Shown in pieces: positions 18,266-26,060 of a stretch of 64,000 nucleotides of DNA. Numbering within the stretch: the stretch's first letter is position 1; every line of letters starts with the position of its first letter. The translations under genes were made by a program, and so were the position numbers. The stretch spans positions 1,014,001 to 1,078,000 of the forward strand of contig CP025734.1 in assembly GCA_004011035.1 (NCBI GenBank), read 5' to 3'. This stretch comes from Bdellovibrio sp. qaytius. Lineage in GTDB: Bacteria; Bdellovibrionota; Bdellovibrionia; Bdellovibrionales; Bdellovibrionaceae. The notes beneath the pieces are model-generated. The model searched no databases and had not been told where the DNA came from. It saw only the letters and a program-made list of their open reading frames with translations.

Positions 18266-18829
18266 ATGTTCAAAACTTTTTGTCTTACATTTTTATTCAG
18301 TTTTTGTACGTTTGCGCAAAATAAGCCGCAAACTTTGAACGTCATTCAAACTCAAATCAGCAGCTGCGGTTTGAGTTTTCCTGAATTAAATAAAATTTTA
18401 AATTACAATCAGCTGTATGCCGCCGTTGATAAGAAATACCTTCTGTATTCTGAAAAGACGATCGAGCGCGAGCTTCGTTATCGTTCAAAAGGTGAAAACT
18501 ACAGGCTAAAGATTAACAATGATGTGCTAACACTTTACCGCGTAGGTGAAGAAGATCGCATGATCAAAACAAGTATCGAGACACCTAAGCCTATTGATGC
18601 AAAGCAGAAAATCACCACTGTTAAGGGTAAAGTGAGGCAGCTCACGCTAAATGCAAAGATTGATGAAGACTGGGGTCAGTATTTTGAGCAACGTGAAAAC
18701 GGAGTCCAAATCGAATACAGTATTCGTAACTCAAAAATTAGTCAGATGAAAATTGATCTGACTAAAACTAAGCAAGTTTTAGATTGTAAAGTGAAGGGCG
18801 ATTCTGAAGTTTGTTTTTGTTTGAAATAG
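18266..18829 (+). CDS. Exported protein of unknown function
   Basis: A 187-residue protein with a signal peptide ending near FCTFAQ (residues 1-18). The mature part is Lys-rich and mostly beta in character, with Cys pairs near the N-terminus and at the C-terminus (CKVKGDSEVCFC). I do not recognise the family. The ATG lies 18 bases after ftsY, with no strong Shine-Dalgarno. It may be read from the ftsY transcript, or from a TAATAC-like box just ahead of it. Function unknown. Confidence 0.75.
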   Translation: MFKTFCLTFLFSFCTFAQNKPQTLNVIQTQISSCGLSFPELNKILNYNQLYAAVDKKYLLYSEKTIERELRYRSKGENYRLKINNDVLTLYRVGEEDRMIKTSIETPKPIDAKQKITTVKGKVRQLTLNAKIDEDWGQYFEQRENGVQIEYSIRNSKISQMKIDLTKTKQVLDCKVKGDSEVCFCLK

Positions 18830-18845
18830 TGCTCTAAAAAACACC

Positions 18846-18873
18846 TTGCATGCCTACTTTGAATCCTTATACT
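18846..18873 (+). promoter_or_regulatory. Candidate sigma70 promoter for zapA operon
   Basis: TTGCAT at 18846-18851, a 16-base spacer and TATACT at 18868-18873. It lies about 70 bases before the zapA start codon and would drive zapA, fau, rny, tyrS and the ferredoxin gene. Confidence 0.55.
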
Positions 18874-18943
18874 TATCTATGTAAGTCATTGTTAACTTTG
18901 GAATTTTTAGATTTTAAAAAATAGTGATATTAGGAAAAACAGC

Positions 18944-19300
18944 ATGAAACACGACGCAAAAAAGGATTCAGTTAAAAGTTCTGGTAAGCCCACGTTCGAT
19001 TTTAAAATCGCAGGTGTATCTTACAAAATCAAAACTTCACACGATGAACAAACTCTGCAAAATCTTGTCGAGTACGTAAACGGTAAAGTCACTGAAGCTA
19101 TGAAAGCGACAAAAAATTCTTCTTTTCAAAATGCAGCTGTTTTAGCATCCCTTAATATCGCTGAAGAAATGATTCTTCTAAAACGACGAGCTCAAGCTGA
19201 ACTAGATAAACTAGAACAAAAAGCCCTGAAGCTCGCTCAAGAAATCGAAAACACCAGAGCCAACAAGACGTTGCAAGTTTCGTCGCAGACGAACAACTAG
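18944..19300 (+). CDS. zapA: Cell division protein ZapA
   Basis: ZapA binds FtsZ and helps bundle its filaments at midcell. The 118-residue protein has the family layout: a short basic N-terminus, the small alpha/beta head with the core motif FKIAGVSYKIKTSHDEQ and NGKV, and a long C-terminal coiled-coil helix from about residue 60. In many bacteria zapA is next to the 5-formyl-THF cyclo-ligase gene, as it is here (31 bases apart). AGGAAAA precedes the ATG. It is probably the first gene of a five-gene operon running to 23082. Confidence 0.88.
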   Translation: MKHDAKKDSVKSSGKPTFDFKIAGVSYKIKTSHDEQTLQNLVEYVNGKVTEAMKATKNSSFQNAAVLASLNIAEEMILLKRRAQAELDKLEQKALKLAQEIENTRANKTLQVSSQTNN

Positions 19301-19331
19301 AAACAGAAATTAACGTTTTGAGGTTCACTTC

Positions 19332-19907
19332 ATGTCCCATCCTGCTAAATCTTTAAAAAAAGATTTACGCTCTGCTGTCATAGCCGAGACGCTTTCACAT
19401 AGTGAAGGTGAGCGCACGTTGCGCTCAGAAAAAATTCAAAACAATTTATCTGATTTTATGAAAACTCAATCTGGATTTTGGGGCGCCTTCAAATCTTTAG
19501 ATTCAGAACCACAAATTAATTTTGATAGCTTAAGTTCAAACGTCAAATGTTGTTACCCCAAAGTCGTGGGTGACGATTTAGAATTCTACGCCGATGTCGA
19601 TCAGTGGAATAGTTCTGGATTAAAAGTTCAAGAACCTGCTTCAGGAAAAAAAGTGAAACTATCTGAACTGTCTGGAATTTTTGTTCCCGCATTGGCGTTT
19701 CATGCTGATGGCCACCGTTTAGGTCGCGGTAAAGGTTTTTACGACCGCACCTTAGCTGATTTTACCAACCTTAAAGTTGGCGTGTGTTTTCAATTTAATA
19801 TTTTAAATTCTGTACCGACTGAAAGTCATGATGTCGGTATGGATTATATCATTACCGATGAAAAAATTATTCAACCTAAAGTAAAGGATCAAAGATCATG
19901 GAATTAA
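19332..19907 (+). CDS. fau: 5-formyltetrahydrofolate cyclo-ligase
   Basis: An ATP-dependent enzyme that converts 5-formyl-THF to 5,10-methenyl-THF, keeping folate pools available. The family signature GRGKGFYDRTL is near residue 137, after the conserved VPALAFHADGHRLG segment. The N-terminal SLKKDLR start and the length of 191 residues are also typical. The last 10 bases overlap the rny start, so it is translationally coupled to rny. No 6S RNA is seen between zapA and this gene, a place where that RNA is found in many proteobacteria. Confidence 0.92.
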   Translation: MSHPAKSLKKDLRSAVIAETLSHSEGERTLRSEKIQNNLSDFMKTQSGFWGAFKSLDSEPQINFDSLSSNVKCCYPKVVGDDLEFYADVDQWNSSGLKVQEPASGKKVKLSELSGIFVPALAFHADGHRLGRGKGFYDRTLADFTNLKVGVCFQFNILNSVPTESHDVGMDYIITDEKIIQPKVKDQRSWN

Positions 19908-21460
19908 TTATTGCCGCTATCGTAGGATTAGCGGTTGGCGCATTCGCAGTTTTCGCTGCAATCAGAATGCACGAACAAAGCACTAAAAAAACTGCTCAGG
20001 GCGAAGCAGACAAAATCATTAACAAAGCTAAATCAGAAGCTTCTAAAATTAAAAAAGATTCTGAAACAAAGTCTAAAGATTTTGAAACTAAAGCACGTAA
20101 AACTGTTGAAACTGAAATCAACAAACAAAAAGCGCAATTAAAGAACAAAGAGTCGCAATTTGAACGCCGCTTAAAAGAAATTGAAGACCAACATAAACAC
20201 AGAAACGATGAGAACGAAAAGTTTGCTCAATCGTTAAAAGATCGCCAAGAAAAAATTCATATCGCTGAGGCACGTTTGCGCGAATCTGAAAAGACGACGC
20301 AAGATCAAATTCAATTCGTGCAAAAGAAATTAGAAAACGTTGCGGGCATGTCACAAGAGCAAGCTAAACGTGAATTATTTCAAGTGTTAGAAGAGACAGC
20401 TAAAAAAGAAGCTGCCGCTAAGATTGCTGAAATCGAAGAGCAAGCGATGAAAGATTCTGACCGCAAAACAAGAAACATCATTGCGCGCGCCTTAGCTCGT
20501 TTTGCATCTGAATACACTTCAGAGCGCACAGTCACAGTGATGCAATTAACTTCTGACGAGATGAAGGGTAAAATCATTGGTCGTGAAGGCCGTAACATCA
20601 GAACTCTTGAAGCGATGTGCGGTGTGGATTTAATCGTTGATGATACTCCAGAAACAATCGTGATCTCTGGTTTTGATCCAGTTCGTCGTGAATTAGCTCG
20701 CAGAACAATCGATAAATTAATGGAAGACGGTCGCGTTCATCCAGCACGTATTGAAGAAGTAGTTGAAAAACAAAAATCTGAATTACAAAAATCGATGAAA
20801 GAAGAAGGCGATAAAGTGATTAATGAGTTAGGTCTTGCAGGTATGCACGGCGAACTAGTTAAATACGTCGGCGCTTTAAAATACAGAAACTTACATGCAC
20901 AAAATGCATTAAATCATTCTTTAGAAGTCGCTCACATTTCAGGGTTATTAGCCGCTGAACTTGGTTACAATGTGAAATTAGCAAAACGTGCCGGTGTATT
21001 ACACGGTATCGGTTTAGCTGCAGATCATTCTATGGAAGGCAGCTACGCTCAAGTGGGTAGTGAGATCGCTAAAAAATTAGGTGAAAACGAAGAAGTTTGT
21101 CACGCGATCGGCGCACACAATGATGATAAACATCAATCAGTGCTTGGCTGGATTGTTCATGCGGCAAATATTTTATCGAACTCTCGCCCAGGTGCTCGTC
21201 GTCCACAAATGGATAGCTTTATTAATCGTTTAAAAGAATTAGAATCAATTTCAAATTCTTTTGATGGCGTTATTAAATCTGTGGCGTTACAAGCCGGTCG
21301 TGAAGTGCGCGTGTTAGTTGAAAGCTCTCGTGTGACTGATGATCAATCAGTGATGCTAGCTCGTGATATTATTAAAAAAATCGAACGTGAGATGCCTCAT
21401 GCTGGCGGTGTGAAAGTAACGGTAGTTCGTGAATCACGCGCGGTTGAGATTGCGAGATAG
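19898..21460 (+). CDS. rny: RNase Y homologue with degenerate HD active site
   Basis: The membrane-anchored endoribonuclease family that starts mRNA decay in many bacteria. The domain order is standard for 520 residues: a membrane helix (1-22), a coiled coil (about 25-190), a KH domain with GKIIGREGRNIRTLE (about 227-241), and an HD domain followed by the conserved SNSRPGARR and QAGREVRVLVE blocks. However, the HD dyad is HG (H369, G370, bases 21002-21007), and the Lys that normally follows in HDIGK is Leu. The family HHGD is HNDD (407-410), and the metal-binding Asp of AADAL is Asn (N424). The first His (H340) is kept. By homology, nuclease activity should be lost or strongly altered. ATG at 19898 with AAAGGA upstream. 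Confidence 0.93.
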   Translation: MELIIAAIVGLAVGAFAVFAAIRMHEQSTKKTAQGEADKIINKAKSEASKIKKDSETKSKDFETKARKTVETEINKQKAQLKNKESQFERRLKEIEDQHKHRNDENEKFAQSLKDRQEKIHIAEARLRESEKTTQDQIQFVQKKLENVAGMSQEQAKRELFQVLEETAKKEAAAKIAEIEEQAMKDSDRKTRNIIARALARFASEYTSERTVTVMQLTSDEMKGKIIGREGRNIRTLEAMCGVDLIVDDTPETIVISGFDPVRRELARRTIDKLMEDGRVHPARIEEVVEKQKSELQKSMKEEGDKVINELGLAGMHGELVKYVGALKYRNLHAQNALNHSLEVAHISGLLAAELGYNVKLAKRAGVLHGIGLAADHSMEGSYAQVGSEIAKKLGENEEVCHAIGAHNDDKHQSVLGWIVHAANILSNSRPGARRPQMDSFINRLKELESISNSFDGVIKSVALQAGREVRVLVESSRVTDDQSVMLARDIIKKIEREMPHAGGVKVTVVRESRAVEIAR

Positions 21461-21464
21461 TTAA

Positions 21465-22685
21465 ATGTCGTTTTTACCCGCTGAAGAGCAGTTAGAAATT
21501 ATCAAACACGGGACTGTAGATTTTATCTCGGATGCTGATTTTTTAAAAAAATTAAATAAAAGCAAAGAGCAAAACAAACCCTTAAGAATTAAATTAGGAG
21601 CGGATCCAAACCGTCCTGATATTCATTTGGGTCACACAGTGGTGATTCAAAAACTAAAAGTACTTCAGGATTTAGGTCACCACATCCAATTTTTAATCGG
21701 AGATTTCACAGCACTTATCGGTGATCCTACAGGTAAGAACACGACTCGTCCGATTTTGTCGCGCGAAGAGATCGAAGAAAATGCGAAATCTTATGCGGTT
21801 CAAATTTTTAAAATTTTAGATCCTGATAAAACAGAAATCGTTTACAACTCGGCCTGGTTATTAAAATTAACGTCGATTGATTTTATCAAACTTGCGGCTC
21901 AGTGTACGGTTGCGCAAATGTTAGAGCGCGACGATTTCACAAAACGTTATAAATCAGGAACAGCGATTTCATTACATGAGTTTATGTATCCGCTTTGCCA
22001 AGGTTATGACTCTGTAGCTATGGGTACAGATTTAGAACTAGGTGGAACTGATCAGAAGTTTAATTTATTAATGGGTCGTTCACTTCAGGCCTCTTACGGT
22101 AAAGCTCCACAATGTATTTTAACAATGCCTATCCTTGAAGGATTAGATGGTGTTAATAAAATGTCTAAGTCATTAGATAATTACATTGGCGTAAACGAAT
22201 CACCAAAAGACATGTTCGGTAAAACGATGCGTGTGTCTGATGAATTAATGTATAGATATTACGAATTATTAACTGATTTACGCCCAAGCGAAGTGGCGCA
22301 GCTAAAAGCCGATGTTGAATCTAAGAAAAAACATCCGCGTGAAGTTAAAGTGAATTTAGCTAAATTTTTAGTTCAACGTTTTCATTCAGCGGCAGCCGCT
22401 CAAGGCGCTGAAGACGAATTTAATCGTATCTTTGTCGATAAAGGTCTTCCAGATCAAATCGACGATTTTAAAGTCAGTGCGCAAAGCCTTGGCTTAGCGC
22501 AATTAATGACGTTAGCGGGTCTTACGGCCTCTAACGGTGAAGCCGTTCGCTTAATTGCAGGTGGCGGAGTCAGTATCGATCAAGACAAAGTTTCAGATGG
22601 TAAACTTAAGCTTGATCTGAAGGCGGGAAGTTCATTCGTACTTCGTGCCGGTAAGAAAAAATTTATCAAGATAGTGGTGGAATAA
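21465..22685 (+). CDS. tyrS: Tyrosyl-tRNA synthetase
   Basis: A class I synthetase that charges tRNA-Tyr. The nucleotide-binding motif DIHLGHT (HIGH equivalent) is near residue 49. [14 protein letters not shown] follows, then the tyrosine pocket segment [14 protein letters not shown] and the KMSKS loop near residue 232. A C-terminal S4-like RNA-binding domain (about 340-405) includes [16 protein letters not shown]. The length of 406 residues is typical. It starts 4 bases after the rny stop and continues into the ferredoxin gene after 1 base, so it is part of the zapA operon. Confidence 0.95.
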   Translation: MSFLPAEEQLEIIKHGTVDFISDADFLKKLNKSKEQNKPLRIKLGADPNRPDIHLGHTVVIQKLKVLQDLGHHIQFLIGDFTALIGDPTGKNTTRPILSREEIEENAKSYAVQIFKILDPDKTEIVYNSAWLLKLTSIDFIKLAAQCTVAQMLERDDFTKRYKSGTAISLHEFMYPLCQGYDSVAMGTDLELGGTDQKFNLLMGRSLQASYGKAPQCILTMPILEGLDGVNKMSKSLDNYIGVNESPKDMFGKTMRVSDELMYRYYELLTDLRPSEVAQLKADVESKKKHPREVKVNLAKFLVQRFHSAAAAQGAEDEFNRIFVDKGLPDQIDDFKVSAQSLGLAQLMTLAGLTASNGEAVRLIAGGGVSIDQDKVSDGKLKLDLKAGSSFVLRAGKKKFIKIVVE

Positions 22686-22686
22686 C

Positions 22687-23082
22687 ATGCGTATTAAGTT
22701 TTTACCCTCGGGCGTAGAAATTCCAGTTGATCCAACTAAAAGTTTATTAAAACTTGCGACTGAAAATGGCGTAAAGATTAAATCTGTTTGCGGTGGCGTG
22801 GCTTCATGCTCTGAGTGCCGTATTAAAATTATTGAAGGCGCGCACTGTGTGCCCGAACCTTCAAAAGCAGAATTAAATTTAATCGGAACTTCGTACCATT
22901 TAGATGGTCGCCGTTTAGCTTGTCAGGTTCGTTGTTTTGGTTCGATCACTGTAGATTTAACTGAGCAATTAAATAAAGCTGACACACAAAAGAAAATCAA
23001 AGGCATGAAAGTTAAAGATCAAAAAGAAATTCATGCAAAACAAGACACGATGATTTTGACCGAATCAAAAGATAAAAAATAA
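22687..23082 (+). CDS. 2Fe-2S ferredoxin
   Basis: A plant-type (beta-grasp) 2Fe-2S electron carrier of 131 residues. The cluster ligands are visible as CGGVASCSEC near residues 35-44 and a fourth Cys in RRLACQVRC near residue 80. The N-terminal part, VEIPVDPTKSLLKLA, matches the small ferredoxin family. A Lys-rich tail of about 30 residues follows the domain. It is the last gene of the zapA-fau-rny-tyrS run and starts 1 base after the tyrS stop. Its partner reductase is not known from the window. Confidence 0.88.
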   Translation: MRIKFLPSGVEIPVDPTKSLLKLATENGVKIKSVCGGVASCSECRIKIIEGAHCVPEPSKAELNLIGTSYHLDGRRLACQVRCFGSITVDLTEQLNKADTQKKIKGMKVKDQKEIHAKQDTMILTESKDKK

Positions 23083-23271
23083 TTATCCGTAAGCTTTATC
23101 GATGGTGAAACTTTTCATTTTGCCATTGATAACTTCATAGCTTAATTGAATGGGGTTACAGCAAACCTCACAGTCTTCAACATACGTCTGTGCTCCTTCT
23201 TCAGAGACATCTAACAACATTGAAATCTTCTCTAAGCAGTAAGGGCATTTGAAAAACTTTTCTATCTCCAT
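23083..23271 (-). CDS. CPXCG-type cysteine-rich small protein
   Basis: A 62-residue protein of the CPXCG zinc-ribbon-like family. CPYC is near residue 9 and EDCEVCCNPI near residues 33-42, separated by the typical VSEEGAQTYV segment. The Gly normally after the second Cys is Leu here (CPYCLE). It probably binds one zinc ion; the role of the family is unknown. It converges directly with the ferredoxin gene (adjacent stops), and two short hairpin-forming repeats (TTCGC/GCGAA and GAACCC/GGGTTC) lie in its upstream region near 23277-23309. Confidence 0.85.
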   Translation of the reverse strand: MEIEKFFKCPYCLEKISMLLDVSEEGAQTYVEDCEVCCNPIQLSYEVINGKMKSFTIDKAYG

Positions 23272-23456
23272 TTTGATTCGCTTTCAGCGAACCCTATTCT
23301 AAAGGGTTCTGCGTTCTTATCATAATGAGACAACGTCGATCAGGCATGTCGGGGAGTGACATTATTGGTAGCTCCTATCAAGCTGTAAACAACAATTTGG
23401 CGTAATAGGCAATTTATGCGCTTTAGGGTGGTTACTGAATTGCTCTTAATATCGGT

Positions 23457-24803
23457 ATGAGCAAACTATCATTATTTTCAGTAGTGTCGATGTTTATGGT
23501 TCTATTTACTTTAACGAATCAAGCTCATGCCCAGAGCATGTGTGTTGATATGTTTAAAGAAGACCAATCAACGGCATTAATCAATAAGATGGTTGAAGTT
23601 CAAAATAGCGATTCTACAGCTGAATTTAAAAAAATAGACCAAAAAATTCGTAATTTAGAAAAACGCATTCGTTTATACAGTGAATTGACGGGTTCAGAAA
23701 CTAACCGCTCAATGGTCGAAGCTGAAAGCTATACAAGTAAAATTAAAGACCAAGTTCGTTTAGGTTTAACAAATAAAGTTGTAGAAAAAATCGGACCTTT
23801 ATTTAAACGCTATGAAGTTGATATTCGCTTTTCTCAGAAGCTTAAGGCTGAAATTTCGTATTTAACAAAACTTCAAGCTGGTGAAACATCTGAAACTAAA
23901 AAAAATCAAATAGCCGCATTAATTAAAGGTAAGCAGGCTGAATCAAATGTTTTAGATAAACTGATCGGTCAAAACTACTATCGTTATATCACTTTAAAAG
24001 AAGCTTTAGCTCAAATGTCTCAATCTAAAGTTGCCATTGTCAGCGAGCGCGCTCAAGAAGTTCTGCTTGAATTAGAAAGTTTATCGACAAACCATGCTGC
24101 AACTTATGGTTTAAAGTTCGAAAAAATGGATGCGGCTGACGTTAAATTATACGTGCAATCAAACATCAGAACACAACATGCTTTACTTAAGAAAGCTGCT
24201 GTTGACGAATTTTTCTTAATGTTACGTTTAATGACTTTCAGTGGCCCGATTTTAAATGCTGTTAAATCTGGTATTTATAAAATTCCAGAACAAATCGTCA
24301 TGGGTCCATTTATCGTACCAGCTCGTAAAGTGATCTCTGAAGCATTTCAAGTTGGTTTTAATGCACACTTGCGCAGTAATTACTTAGAAGATATCGAAAT
24401 GATTATCGAAGCTAATTCGCCGGTTGAGCAGTATGAATTATTACGCTCATTAAATGTTAAATCTGAAAGACCAGATGAATTAATCGAATTATTCTCACGC
24501 GTAGTTGAAAACACCGAAGAATGGGAAGCCATCAAATCAGTAGCTTTAACTAAATCGACTGAAAGCGATCGCGCTAAATTATTCTATGACCGCATTATGG
24601 CGGCTGACAAACGCGCTTTAGAAAAAGATGCATTTCCAATGTATTACCAAGAACCAGGAGCAACGGCTTTCGGTAAATTAATCTTAGGCACATATGTTGG
24701 CGGATACATCGGTAATAAATATTTAGAAGCTCACCCAGAAGTTACACAGTCATTTTTTGATGGCTTACACACTTTCACAACAATGATTCACCACTTATTC
24801 TAA
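23457..24803 (+). CDS. Large exported helical protein of unknown function
   Basis: A 448-residue protein with a signal peptide ending at NQAHAQ (about residue 26). The mature part is almost entirely predicted helix with coiled-coil stretches (residues 50-170), followed by a less charged region (about 255-300, FSGPILNAVKSGIYKIPEQ). The C-terminus is Gly/Ala-containing and hydrophobic (TAFGKLILGTYVGGYIG), followed by IHHLF. I do not recognise the family. The start ATG has no Shine-Dalgarno, and a TTAATA box ends about 6 bases before it. A strong terminator follows. Function unknown; a periplasmic or membrane-associated scaffold is only a guess. Confidence 0.8.
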   Translation: MSKLSLFSVVSMFMVLFTLTNQAHAQSMCVDMFKEDQSTALINKMVEVQNSDSTAEFKKIDQKIRNLEKRIRLYSELTGSETNRSMVEAESYTSKIKDQVRLGLTNKVVEKIGPLFKRYEVDIRFSQKLKAEISYLTKLQAGETSETKKNQIAALIKGKQAESNVLDKLIGQNYYRYITLKEALAQMSQSKVAIVSERAQEVLLELESLSTNHAATYGLKFEKMDAADVKLYVQSNIRTQHALLKKAAVDEFFLMLRLMTFSGPILNAVKSGIYKIPEQIVMGPFIVPARKVISEAFQVGFNAHLRSNYLEDIEMIIEANSPVEQYELLRSLNVKSERPDELIELFSRVVENTEEWEAIKSVALTKSTESDRAKLFYDRIMAADKRALEKDAFPMYYQEPGATAFGKLILGTYVGGYIGNKYLEAHPEVTQSFFDGLHTFTTMIHHLF

Positions 24804-24823
24804 ACTGAACTTAAAAGCTAAAT

Positions 24824-24851
24824 AAAAAGGGAGCTTACAAGCTCCCTTTTT
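24824..24851. terminator. Bidirectional intrinsic terminator
   Basis: A near-perfect inverted repeat, AAAAAGGGAGCTT/AAGCTCCCTTTTT. Its A and T flanks allow termination from both directions, and it serves the two converging exported-protein genes. Confidence 0.9.
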
Positions 24852-24862
24852 ATTGCATCAGA

Positions 24863-25165
24863 TTATTTTTCTTCTGATTCTTCATTTCTCTCTGGTGGAG
24901 GGCCGCCTCTACCTTTACCATGTTGGGGAAGGGTGATGCCTTTTTTCTCTAAGCAAGTTTTAAAAGCTTCATGCTGTTCTTTTGTCGGACGTTCTCCAGA
25001 ATCACGATCTGGCATTCCGACTTCTTCATGACAAGCTTCGAAAGCGGCTTTGTTTTCAGCGCTAATTTCGGGGCGACCACCAGGGCCCCCTTTGTGATCG
25101 CGCGCATAGGCGATTGATAGTGATAAACAAGAAATTAAAAAAGTCTGAGTGATGAGTGTTTTCAT
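24863..25165 (-). CDS. Small Gly/Pro-rich exported protein
   Basis: A 100-residue protein with a signal peptide (residues 1-21, ending near SIAYA). A Gly/Pro-rich stretch follows, then a helical core with two Cys (FEACHEEVG and FKTCLEKKG) that probably form a disulfide, then a Gly/Pro/Glu tail. AAAGGAGC precedes the ATG. It diverges from a response regulator/kinase pair whose sensor domain has a similar Gly/Pro-rich stretch. This suggests, without proving, that it is the target or accessory of that system. I do not recognise the family. Confidence 0.75.
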   Translation of the reverse strand: MKTLITQTFLISCLSLSIAYARDHKGGPGGRPEISAENKAAFEACHEEVGMPDRDSGERPTKEQHEAFKTCLEKKGITLPQHGKGRGGPPPERNEESEEK

Positions 25166-25188
25166 CTGATAGCTCCTTTGTTTGTAGA

Positions 25189-25209
25189 TTTAGAATATGT
25201 TTAGAATAT
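25189..25209. promoter_or_regulatory. Tandem TTTAGAATAT repeats, candidate regulator site
   Basis: Two identical 10-base direct repeats, TTTAGAATAT, at 25189-25198 and 25200-25209, repeat every 11 bases, about one helical turn. They lie 24-44 bases upstream of the divergent exported-protein start. OmpR-family regulators bind such paired direct repeats, and the regulator gene is adjacent. The TAGAAT within each copy could instead be a -10 element. Confidence 0.4.
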
Positions 25210-25382
25210 TGAACAAATGTGGAAAAATAAATAAACTTTGGTCCTAATTTGAGACGTGATTTAATAATCAGGGCTAATTCATATTTCTTCCACATTGTTT
25301 AACTAATCTAAAGGTGAACAGAAACGATTTACACGACGCCTACTACCTATTCAACGACAACAAATGGACGGTAAGATAACTT

Positions 25383-26060
25383 ATGTTTATTCAAATAGTC
25401 GAAGACGACCCCATTTTAGCCCGAGCCCTCCAAGTTAATCTTGAACTTGAATCACATAAAGTTGTGATCAATCCAAACTTAGACAGTGCTAACAAACAAT
25501 TAGGTTTATCAGCCATTGATTTTGTAATTTTAGATTTAGGATTGCCAGATGGCTCAGGTTTTAATTATTTACAAAAAATTAAAAGCGAATTTCCAAATGT
25601 GCCAGTCATTATTTTATCAGCGCAATCTGACGAAGATTCAGTTGTTAAGGGTTTAACCTTAGGGGCTAATGATTTCGTCAAAAAACCATACAGCTACAAA
25701 GAACTTGCAGCGCGCATGCTGGTGACAATGAAAAAACCAGCGGCAAAAAGTAATGAAGTTGAATTTGCCGGAGTTAAAGTTAACGAAGAAGACCGTGTCG
25801 TGAAATTCAATAATACACTGGTCGATTTTAATCGTCGAGAGTTTGATATTTTCTTTTATCTTATTAAAAATGCTGAACGTATTGTTTCGCGTGATTCATT
25901 ATTACAATTTTTAGATAAAGAGTCTGAAATTTTTGATCGCACGATCGATTCGCATATCAGTCATTTGCGTAAAAATTTAAAAAAACATGGTGTTGATACT
26001 TTGAAAGTCTCATCGGTCTACGGGTTAGGCTATAGATTGGAAAAAAATGATCAAACATAA
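25383..26060 (+). CDS. OmpR-family response regulator
   Basis: A 225-residue two-domain transcription regulator. The receiver has IVEDDP, the phosphorylation Asp in FVILDLGLPDGSG near residue 50, a Ser in IILSAQS, and the Lys in VKKPYSYKE. The C-terminal winged helix (about 125-222) includes DFNRREFDIFFYL, DRTIDSHISHLRKNL and VYGLGYRL. It overlaps the start of the sensor kinase gene by 14 bases, so the two are translationally coupled and form a cognate pair. Confidence 0.94.
   Translation: MFIQIVEDDPILARALQVNLELESHKVVINPNLDSANKQLGLSAIDFVILDLGLPDGSGFNYLQKIKSEFPNVPVIILSAQSDEDSVVKGLTLGANDFVKKPYSYKELAARMLVTMKKPAAKSNEVEFAGVKVNEEDRVVKFNNTLVDFNRREFDIFFYLIKNAERIVSRDSLLQFLDKESEIFDRTIDSHISHLRKNLKKHGVDTLKVSSVYGLGYRLEKNDQT

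Noticed and set aside
19301-19331. 6S RNA gene between zapA and fau
   Set aside because: The gap is only 31 bases, too short for this RNA, although the gene pair is a common place for it.
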